Shown: one piece after another, positions 17,492 through 23,817 of the stretch
Position numbering within the stretch: position 1 is the stretch's first letter
Layout: every line of letters begins with the position of its first letter
Source of the DNA: an uncultured Francisella sp.
Lineage (GTDB): Bacteria; Pseudomonadota; Gammaproteobacteria; Burkholderiales; Neisseriaceae
Assembly: GCA_943914555.1 (NCBI GenBank)
Contig: CALUCM010000017.1
Coordinates: 1 to 25,674, forward strand
Direction of reading: 5' to 3'
Length of the DNA stretch: 25,674 nucleotides
Notes under the pieces: model-generated
Database searches by the model: none
What the model was told of the DNA's origin: nothing
The model's input: only the letters and a program-made list of their open reading frames with translations
Program-made: the position numbers and the translations under genes

Positions 17492-18514
17492 TTGAGTGTG
17501 TTTTCACAACGCATTGTTGCTTGGCAAAAGCAACATGGTAGGCATGACCTACCATGGCATGGGTCTGATCCTTATGCGATCTGGGTTTCTGAAATCATGT
17601 TGCAGCAAACACAAGTGAGCGTAGTACGGGATTATTTTATACGCTTTATGCGCGCATTTCCAACAGTGCAAACTTTGGCAGCTGCTGAGGAAACGGAAGT
17701 GCTACAGAAGTGGGCTGGTTTGGGATATTATTCTCGAGCACGTTATCTGCATCAATCTGCTCAAATTCTGGTGACAGTATATGGCAATGAGTTTCCGCAG
17801 ACGAGACAAGCATGGCAAATGCTTAAAGGGGTAGGTAGGAGTACTGCTGCTGCAATTGTGGCTTTCGCCTTTCAGAAAAGGGAAGCTATTTTGGATGGGA
17901 ATGTGAAACGTATTTTAGCCAGAGTATTTTTAATTTCTGACAGTATTTTTAACTTAAGCACTGAAAAAAAATTATGGTCTTTGGCAGAATCTTTGCTTCC
18001 TGAAAATAGCGAATTTATGTCTGCATATACCCAGGGATTGATGGATTTAGGAGCAAGTATTTGTTTAAAAACAAAACCTTTGTGTTGCAGCTGTCCGGTT
18101 GCAAATATGTGTGGAGCGTATCAAAAAAATAAAACCGATACAATCCCTAACAGAGATAAAAAAATTAAAGTACAAAATATCAATTATTTTTGGCTCTTAT
18201 TGTTCAATCATCAACAAGAATTACTAGTTGAAAAACGCTCTAATCAGGGAATTTGGGCAGGTCTTTTTACTCCACCTACTTTTGCAGATGATCATCTGAT
18301 GTTTCGATGGTTAAATGATCAGGGTTTATCAACTGAAGTACATTCGATGCCGATCATCAAACATCGATTGACCCATCGAAAATTAAATATTTATCCTTAT
18401 CAAGTTATATATCCAGCTGAGATAATCAATAAAAGCCAATTTTATGCTCCAAGCTTATTAAAAAAAATGGCTATCCCAAAACCATTTAGTCATTTATTAC
18501 AGCAATATTTGTGA
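17492..18514 (+). CDS. mutY: A/G-specific adenine DNA glycosylase
   Basis: The 340-residue enzyme removes adenine mispaired with 8-oxoguanine. Catalytic Glu34 is in WVSEIMLQQTQV. The helix-hairpin-helix is LKGVGRSTAAAI (111-122) with catalytic Asp135 in LDGNVKR. The [4Fe-4S] ligands Cys191, 198, 201 and 207 fit C-x6-C-x2-C-x5-C. The C-terminal Nudix-like 8-oxoG-recognition domain is present (about 225-335). The start is TTG at 17492 with a good GAGAAGGG ribosome site; a GTG two codons on is possible. This is the last core gene before the accessory array. Confidence 0.95.
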   Translation: MSVFSQRIVAWQKQHGRHDLPWHGSDPYAIWVSEIMLQQTQVSVVRDYFIRFMRAFPTVQTLAAAEETEVLQKWAGLGYYSRARYLHQSAQILVTVYGNEFPQTRQAWQMLKGVGRSTAAAIVAFAFQKREAILDGNVKRILARVFLISDSIFNLSTEKKLWSLAESLLPENSEFMSAYTQGLMDLGASICLKTKPLCCSCPVANMCGAYQKNKTDTIPNRDKKIKVQNINYFWLLLFNHQQELLVEKRSNQGIWAGLFTPPTFADDHLMFRWLNDQGLSTEVHSMPIIKHRLTHRKLNIYPYQVIYPAEIINKSQFYAPSLLKKMAIPKPFSHLLQQYL

Positions 18515-18584
18515 TGCAAAAAAAATTATAATTAAACCAGGTATTGGATAATGACAAGCTGATGAATAAAATAGTGCTTATTAG

Positions 18585-18897
18585 TCAACTAAGAAATAAT
18601 TTTAATTGGCTTCCTGGTTGGGCATTAGGATCTTGAAATTTATCTTTTTCCAAATACTGATCTTGTGAAAAGTCTTGAGACACATCTGCCCACTGCCTTG
18701 CCATAAGCGGGATTGGCTGGGAACAGTTGCTGTATTGGCTGGAAGGTCATTTGTCCCAATCCAGGATAGTATTTGTTGAGCCAATCGATTTCTTAGTTCA
18801 CTGCGTGTAGATTGATACTGTTTAACTGTTTTGCCTGTCTAGTGCATGTACCTTTTACTCTGTTGATATTGTTGGATAATACCCGCTAGAGCCTAAT
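18585..18897 (-). pseudogene. Remnant of a lysozyme-type effector gene (N-terminal module only)
   Basis: The DNA is clearly homologous to the N-terminal parts of the effector genes at 20897 and 24806. It encodes GYYPTISTE, then a broken stretch, then EIDWLNKYYPGLGQ and TFQPIQQLFPANP. It is dead: TAA replaces a Gln codon at 18855-18857 and another at 18793-18795, an extra G at 18709-18711 shifts the frame inside the PANPLMA motif, and the frame changes between the two stops as well. After RQWADVSQ only about 30 linker-like codons remain before a TGA at 18585, so the catalytic region has been deleted. It sits between mutY and the stop of the lipoprotein-like gene, at the edge of the array. Confidence 0.75.
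18690..18832 (-). repeat. Shared N-terminal effector module, copy A (decayed)
   Basis: This is one of three copies of a roughly 150-base segment encoding LTNID...LNKY-PGLGQ-TFQP--QLLPANPLMA-QW. It is closely similar at DNA level to the copy at 20628-20774, with an extra G and a nonsense codon here. Confidence 0.75.
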
Positions 18898-18901
18898 CTT
18901 A

Positions 18902-19369
18902 TTAAGGATTTATTGACTTGTCTTTCAAAATATCTTCTGGGCCGACAATGACCAGTTCATCTTCAAGTAGTTTCTTATGTGAAGCATCCCATATCCTAAA
19001 ATGGGTCTTCTCTTCACGCCAATCTATCTCATAAACTTTATCTTTACTTTTCCCTTTAAATCCATACATATTGTAATGTTCGCCTAACCACTCCTTACCG
19101 TTAGCAAATTGGATATCTTTAGTTTCCTTATTCTTGATAAGCATCTTAACAGGCTGAGGCACTTGCTGTAGATTTGCAGTGTTAAATATTGTGATGCAAT
19201 AGGTATTTGTTTCATAACCTCCTTCTGAACGCACACATCTGATAGAGCTATTCGCTTCGTTTCTTATTTGATGTTGCCTTGTTTGTGCATTACTATTAAC
19301 TTCGCTTGCATGGCAAGAAATAAATAAGAAAGTGATACCTACTAGCATGTATAAAAATCTACTGTTCAT
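18902..19369 (-). CDS. Exported lipoprotein-like immunity candidate, copy 1
   Basis: The 155-residue protein starts with a signal sequence, NSRFLYMLVGITFLFISC, whose end resembles a loose lipobox. It is a clear paralogue of the protein at 22905-23396: both have an early C...EG-Y-T--YCI-I-N block and end in a YEIDW......FRIW....KLLEDE-VI-GPE pattern. I do not recognise a named family. The ATG at 19369 (AAAGGTG ribosome site) is preferred over a GTG at 19378. It overlaps the LprI-like gene by 11 bases, exactly as in the second copy. Position after a toxin-like gene and export to the periplasm suggest immunity or an accessory inhibitor; this is inferred. Confidence 0.75.
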   Translation of the reverse strand: MNSRFLYMLVGITFLFISCHASEVNSNAQTRQHQIRNEANSSIRCVRSEGGYETNTYCITIFNTANLQQVPQPVKMLIKNKETKDIQFANGKEWLGEHYNMYGFKGKSKDKVYEIDWREEKTHFRIWDASHKKLLEDELVIVGPEDILKDKSINP

Positions 19370-19757
19370 TAACTTCACCTTTAATTGATAAATCTTTTAT
19401 ATTAAGTAGTTTCCTATTAAATTGGGAGTACTCATCTCTAATACATCCATAATAACCAAACTCATTAAAAGCATCTGAAGGATCATTATTTTCATAATTA
19501 CATTTTTTAGCTATTTTCTTTTGAAATCGCTGCCATTCTTTTTTCTTAGAAGCGGGAGCATTACTAAGATTGTAATTAATATATTTTTCAATGAGTTCTA
19601 CTTCTTGCTCAATACATGAGGTAATTGGGATAGGGTTGCCATTTGATTGTATTTCACATGAGCTAGAAGCTTTTGTTGATACAGCAAGAGGTATATCTGC
19701 ATATACACTACTTCCTACTCCTACTAAAGTTGCAAATATCACTACTATTTTTTTCAT
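19359..19757 (-). CDS. Exported LprI/DUF1311-like inhibitor, copy 1
   Basis: The 132-residue protein has a Sec signal peptide (MKKIVVIFATLVGVGSSVYA) and a cysteine-rich mature part. The segments KKKEWQRFQKKIAKKC and YYGCIRDEYSQFNRKLL follow the DUF1311 pattern, W-x2-x-x-x-x-C ... C-x5-R-x2-L, known from the mycobacterial lysozyme inhibitor LprI. It is a paralogue of the protein at 23386-23817. Placed 42 bases after a broken lysozyme-like gene, it is likely to protect the periplasm from that enzyme. The frame is intact although the upstream toxin-like gene is not. Family assignment is by eye. Confidence 0.7.
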   Translation of the reverse strand: MKKIVVIFATLVGVGSSVYADIPLAVSTKASSSCEIQSNGNPIPITSCIEQEVELIEKYINYNLSNAPASKKKEWQRFQKKIAKKCNYENNDPSDAFNEFGYYGCIRDEYSQFNRKLLNIKDLSIKGEVNEQ

Positions 19758-19799
19758 AAACTTAATCCCTATTTACTATTTATTAATTAACAGCTATTA

Positions 19800-20897
19800 C
19801 TATCTATGGTTATTAGTGATGCCTAATTTTCTTTCCGTCTCCATTCTCCCATCTTTATCAAACAAGTTTTTGAAAGCTTTTGGAGATATTTTACTTGTTC
19901 TACTAAAGTAATTATATTTTCTCTTCTCTATTTCACCATATATTTTATTAATCAAGGTATTACCATCTAGCTCACCACAGTGTGTACCACAAGCTCTGCT
20001 TAATACAGTGTTTAGTCCATTTTGCTGTTGTACAACTCTAGAATAAAGTACTTGTCTTGTCCCTAAAGGCAACTTGTCATAATCAATACCGTGTTTGCTG
20101 GCAATTTCCCTTACTTTCTGTACCGTCACTTGATTCATAAAATGACGTTGGCTGTCTTCTACCTCTTTGGGGTGATTATGATACATCTGCTTATATTCTT
20201 TAGAAAACTTCTTTTTATTTTTGGAGCAAGAAATACCTACTAAATTTGTTGCCAGACCATCGGTTTTACTACTGTAGGTAACCCATTCAGGCAGTCTTCC
20301 TGAACAAGCCATTTGTTGACAACTCACAGTCAATCCACCTGGATCATTTTTGATTTCACCTTTTTTAGACCCGCAGTTTGCTTTTCCACCTGTCTCAGAC
20401 AAGATTGCAATAGCATCGTCCTGATCATTGATAGTTTGCTGATGAATTATCTCGCTTGTCTGAGGTTGCTTATCATCTTTTTTGTTGTTATCTTTTAAAT
20501 TATCTAAATTTTGATTTGTTGATAACGGATTTTCTTGGGTATTAAGATTATCTACGCCATGTTTTGATGCAGTTTGATCAGGTTGATCTGTATCGGTTTG
20601 ATTTTAAATCAAATGCTGTGAATCAACCACCCATTGTTGGGCCATAAGCGGATTGGCTGGTAACAGTTGCTGTATTGGCTGAAAGGTTACTTGTCCCAAT
20701 CCAGGATGGTATTTGTTGAGCCAATCGATTCCTTGGTTTACTGCATTTAGATCGATATTGGTTAACTGCTGTTCTTGTTGTTGCTGCAAATAGTTTTTTT
20801 GCTCTGCTGATATTTTTGGCTCATACCCACCACTCGGGGCCAAGGGCATGATGCTCTCTGTCTTTAATAAAGTAAGCGCACCATGCTGCTCGGTCAT
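19800..20897 (-). pseudogene. Lysozyme-like effector gene interrupted by in-frame TAA
   Basis: Two open stretches, 20604-20897 and 19800-20603, are in the same frame and separated only by a TAA at 20604-20606, so this is one gene of about 365 codons with a nonsense mutation. The first part holds the shared N-terminal module (LTNIDLNAVNQGIDWLNKY ... LLPANPLMAQQW). After the stop come a polar Asn/Asp/Gln/Lys linker, then ETGGKANC, DPGGLTVSCQQMAC, and IDYDKLPLGTRQVLYSRVV, which resemble the E...DPGG and C-terminal helical parts of GH108-type muramidases. No signal peptide. It is paralogous to the intact gene at 23817-24806. A restart at the TTG at 20402 would give only the C-terminal domain. Confidence 0.75.
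20628..20774 (-). repeat. Shared N-terminal effector module, copy B
   Basis: The segment encodes EQQLTNID...GIDWLNKYHPGLGQ and VTFQPIQQLLPANPLMAQQW. It is strongly similar in DNA to the module copies at 18690-18832 and 24555-24707, whereas the sequence after it diverges between genes. Confidence 0.8.
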
Positions 20898-21120
20898 TCT
20901 ATTCTCGTTGTGAGTGGTAATTCTCTGATGCGTTGTCTGAGATGTTGCGTTTGATTGTTTAGATCTAGAGCGCTTGACTGCTGACTTGGCATGGGCATTT
21001 TGGTGTACGTATGGGTAAGCGAATAGAAAAACAGTTAAAAAAACTTACTATTTCAAACATTATTAATACTGAAATAACTCGATAAATCTTTTTTAAATAG
21101 ATGTCAAGTGGCATCTATAT

Positions 21121-21549
21121 TTATTTTTTTATTCTAGTAACTTTTTTTATTTTCCAAATCCCATTATGCTTTTTTAAAAAAATATGTATGTATGTAGCTG
21201 AATCTGATGGAGAAGAAAAAAACTTAACTTTCAATTTGACGTGGTCAATACTAATGTAATATAAGGATAAGATTTTAAAAGTTTTTATTACATAATCTGC
21301 GTCAAAATCTTGCCCGCTTAAAAAATAATTATAGTCTAGTTCGTTGCCCATTTTTTTGAAGAATGTAAGCAGACTAGGATCAATAAAATTTCTATAGTTT
21401 TCAATACAGTCTATATTATCGTTATACTCTTGCTGTTCTGTACATTTAACATATCCTCTGTAGAAATATTCTACTACTTGTTTGGGAGAGTATGCTTCAA
21501 CATAATTATTTGATATAACAGCTACTAAAAAGAATATTAGTTGTTTCAT
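21121..21549 (-). CDS. Exported DUF3828/NTF2-like immunity candidate, intact copy
   Basis: The 142-residue protein has a signal peptide (MKQLIFFLVAVISNNYVEA) and then VVEYFYRGYVKC, FIDPSLLTFFKKM, LDYNYFLSGQDFD and a C-terminal IHIFLKKHNGIWKIKKV. This order resembles DUF3828/NTF2-like periplasmic proteins, where a final G-x-W-K-I strand is typical; the family call is tentative. Its ATG overlaps the TGA of the broken amidase upstream by four bases, the classic toxin-immunity coupling. A broken paralogue lies at 21967-22431. Likely role: blocking the amidase in the periplasm. Confidence 0.7.
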   Translation of the reverse strand: MKQLIFFLVAVISNNYVEAYSPKQVVEYFYRGYVKCTEQQEYNDNIDCIENYRNFIDPSLLTFFKKMGNELDYNYFLSGQDFDADYVIKTFKILSLYYISIDHVKLKVKFFSSPSDSATYIHIFLKKHNGIWKIKKVTRIKK

Positions 21550-21929
21550 TTTTTACCTCTTCTATTTGATCTAAGTTGTATATTATTTGGAAATCGATAG
21601 ATTTTATATACTCCAAACCGATAGGCATTAGCCACATAAAAGCTTTTTTGTTTAAAATCAGAAATCCAGCTATTATCACTTTTAATAGCAATATGACCAT
21701 AAGGGTGTCCCTTCACTGGTTGAGATACGACAATATCTCCTTTACGTGCTTGATCAGGCTTGATAAAGACTTCTTTTGCTCCTAACCTCGCTAATACAGG
21801 ACCGTAATCTTTGGCGTCACCTGACTTTCCGAGATGAAAACCGGCTCGATTTAGATTTAAACGAACGTGTTTTGCACAAAGCCTTTAGCTTTTTTTACCT
21901 TCATTAAGTTCAGCAAAATATTTAACCTA
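21546..21929 (-). pseudogene. Broken NlpC/P60-like amidase effector, copy 1
   Basis: There is no start codon in this frame, so ordinary gene calling would miss it. From 21878 a 110-residue open stretch reads CAKHVRLNLNRAGFHLGKSG, then AKDYGPVLARLGA, KGDIVVSQPVKGHPYGHIAI, SWISDFKQKSFYVANAYR and VYKIYRF. This is a papain-like NlpC/P60/CHAP peptidase core with the catalytic Cys at its first residue and His in GHIAI, as in type VI amidase effectors and phage endolysins. Upstream, VKYFAELNEGKKS fits the family N-terminus but is followed by TAA (21885-21887) and preceded by TAG (21927-21929). The end overlaps the intact immunity-like gene. No signal peptide and no LNKY-type module. Confidence 0.8.
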
Positions 21930-21966
21930 AATGACCTTTAAAGTATAGGTATGGGTGATATTTTTA

Positions 21967-22431
21967 TTAATAATTAGGTACTTTAGGATTAGGGTCATTA
22001 CTAGACCTTACTTTATTAATTTTCCAAAGCCCATTTTCTTTTTTGAGATTAATATGATTAATAGAATCTGGTTGATCTCTAAATTGAGTAAAAACTAAAT
22101 CTACCTTACTATTTTTATATGTGATGTTTTTTGTTTTAAATTTAAGTGTAGGTATTATGCTTTTGGCTTCATCCATACTATTGCCCCCTATAAAATAATC
22201 ATAATCTAACTGTTAATCAGTAATTATGCTATTGCATAAAAAACGAGTAACAAATTGATTTGCCGTAGTAGTTTTTAAACAATTTCTTTGTCCGTGTTTC
22301 TCAGCACACTTAAAATACCAAGTATAAAAATTTTTAACCACCTTCTCTGGTTTTAAGTTGTTATAATTCATAGGAATCTTAGCTATAGTACAGTTTGATA
22401 TGAATAATAACAATAATTTAGTTAATTTCAT
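21967..22431 (-). pseudogene. Exported DUF3828/NTF2-like immunity candidate, broken copy
   Basis: Two open stretches (22213-22431 and 21967-22212) are in the same frame and separated by a single TAA at 22213-22215. The first has a signal peptide (MKLTKLLLLFISNCTIA), then VVKNFYTWYFKCAEK and NQFVTRF; the second continues QLDYDYFIGG and ends in NHINLKKENGLWKINKV. Order and motifs match the intact paralogue at 21121-21549. The ATG overlaps the TAA of the amidase remnant upstream (TAATG). Both members of this pair are therefore broken. Confidence 0.75.
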
Positions 22432-22680
22432 TATTTTTCCATCCCTTGTCTATATATTTGCCATTTTGCATCTTTACGAGTATAGTCTTTATGCACGAAG
22501 AAGCTTTTTTGATACCCACTGTTCTCCATTGTATATCGCTGTATGACCGTATTTATGGCTGCCAATAGCTTGAAAAACCACCACATCCCCTTTCTTGGCT
22601 TGGGTATAATCAATATTAATTTTGTTAAATCCGTTTTTTTCTAATTAATGAGTGCGAAGTTGATATATTTATCATCTAGA
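22431..22680 (-). pseudogene. Broken NlpC/P60-like amidase effector, copy 2
   Basis: Frames joined by shifts encode the C-terminal half of an amidase like copy 1: LEKNGFNKINIDYTQAKKGD, VVVFQAIGSHKYGHTAIYNG, EQWVS, then in another frame KSFFVHKDYTRKDAKWQIYR. Aligned with copy 1, eleven bases are missing between the WVS and KSF segments (near 22510), which causes the shift. A second shift near 22650 leads into DDKYINFALI, which fits the AKDYGPVL region. The cysteine-bearing N-terminus was not found and may be lost. A 60-codon open stretch starting at 22613 is mostly out of frame and not a real gene except for its last 27 codons. Confidence 0.75.
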
Positions 22681-22904
22681 TATGTATTAATTTTTGTTGT
22701 GAATGATCAAATCACTGAGTAGTTATCTAATTATTTTTATTATACGAATAGTTAAGTGAAATTTCCTTCATATGCCAAGTTTTGTCAAAGAGAGACACCA
22801 TAATCGCAAACAATCTTTCTTATACGCAACACTCACTCATTTAATCTCATGGCAGGTAAAAGCAATAAGCACAACAGCGCTATTACTCAACTAAGAGACG
22901 TTTT
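22681..22904. other. Gap with no recognisable gene
   Basis: This AT-rich stretch lies between the amidase remnant and the stop of the second lipoprotein-like gene. It may contain the eroded start of the amidase, but I could not read the catalytic-cysteine block in any frame, and I see no hairpin with a T-run. Confidence 0.5.
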
Positions 22905-23396
22905 TTATTCTTTAACTAGAGATTCAGGGCCTTTAATTACTGGCTCTTCTTCAATCAATTTAGTGCGGTCTTTATTCCAGATACGAAAATAGGTAGGGCT
23001 TTTACTCCAGTCAATTTCATAGTATCTATCTCCCGCTGTCGCTTTGTAGCCGTATTGCTTATCTTCATTTGGTTCAGCATAAAAAGCCCATATCCCAGCT
23101 GCAGACACCTGTTGCTCCTCATTTGATGAGAATAACTGATAGATCTGCATTAGTATACGATGTTTTCCTGGCATTGCACCTATATTTACAATATTAATGC
23201 AATAATGTGCTGTTAAATAATCTCCTTCTGTTTGTATGCAATTATCGGCTGTTGCTGGCGTAAGATCTAGTTGATGAACGTTGCTTACTTGGGCGAGCTT
23301 CTCCCGCCGTATTGGCTGATTTGTCTTATAATCAGATTTACAGTCACATAGCAATAAGCTCGCTGCACTAAGTAATAGTAACAATCTATTTTTCAT
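22905..23396 (-). CDS. Exported lipoprotein-like immunity candidate, copy 2
   Basis: The 163-residue protein begins MKNRLLLLLSAASLLLCDC, a signal sequence with two cysteines near the expected processing site. It is a paralogue of the protein at 18902-19369, sharing CIQTEGDYLTAHYCINIVN and the C-terminal YEIDW...YFRIW...KLIEEEPVIKGPE. The frame is open to 23462, but the ATG at 23396 with a GTAGGAG ribosome site gives the proper signal peptide. It overlaps the LprI-like gene by 11 bases, as in copy 1. No named family is recognised. A role as periplasmic or outer-membrane-anchored protector against the upstream muramidase-like protein is inferred. Confidence 0.78.
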   Translation of the reverse strand: MKNRLLLLLSAASLLLCDCKSDYKTNQPIRREKLAQVSNVHQLDLTPATADNCIQTEGDYLTAHYCINIVNIGAMPGKHRILMQIYQLFSSNEEQQVSAAGIWAFYAEPNEDKQYGYKATAGDRYYEIDWSKSPTYFRIWNKDRTKLIEEEPVIKGPESLVKE

Positions 23397-23817
23397 GTGG
23401 GCTCCTACGCTCATTAAGAAAGTAGCGATTAAAATCAGAATATTTATTTCCAATACACTCATACATTAAAGCTAAATAGTCTGGCGCATTTAAATCATCA
23501 TCATCCAGCTCTTCCTCCTGTTCATCAAATTTGGCAAGATTTTTTCTGCATTGTAGTTCTGCCTTTTTTTTAAGCTGATTCCATCTGGAAAAGATATTAT
23601 AGTTATTAGTTTTTTTTAACTTATAAGAAATAACTCTCTCTAAATAATTATTATTTCTCTTTATACAAAGGTATAGCAAGGTCATGTTGCTATGCGCATG
23701 ATCTGTACATTGTCTAAACTCTTTGGTAGGTAAAAAATCACCTTGTTTTGCTAAATTAATTTTTGAAGTAAGCAGCAAAAGTAAAACTAATAGTTTCTTA
23801 TTTATAAATAAATACAT
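23386..23817 (-). CDS. Exported LprI/DUF1311-like inhibitor, copy 2
   Basis: The 143-residue protein has a signal peptide (MYLFINKKLLVLLLLLTSK) and a mature part with four to five cysteines. FSRWNQLKKKAELQC and LMYECIGNKYSDFNRYFL follow the same DUF1311/LprI-like pattern as copy 1, with an acidic insert (EQEEELDDDD) between them. The ATG at 23817 overlaps the effector's TAA (TAATG); a GTG at 23826 is less likely. LprI of Mycobacterium tuberculosis inhibits lysozyme, so protection from the lysozyme-like upstream product is a coherent inference. Confidence 0.72.
   Translation of the reverse strand: MYLFINKKLLVLLLLLTSKINLAKQGDFLPTKEFRQCTDHAHSNMTLLYLCIKRNNNYLERVISYKLKKTNNYNIFSRWNQLKKKAELQCRKNLAKFDEQEEELDDDDLNAPDYLALMYECIGNKYSDFNRYFLNERRSPHEK

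Noticed and set aside
21506..21700. 64-codon minus-strand open frame
   Set aside because: It overlaps the amidase remnant in a different frame and matches no recognisable pattern; the amidase frame is the meaningful one.
18793..22215. Possible stop-codon reassignment (TAA read as Gln)
   Set aside because: Core genes in the window end normally in TAA and have no internal TAA, so the interrupted frames are nonsense mutations.
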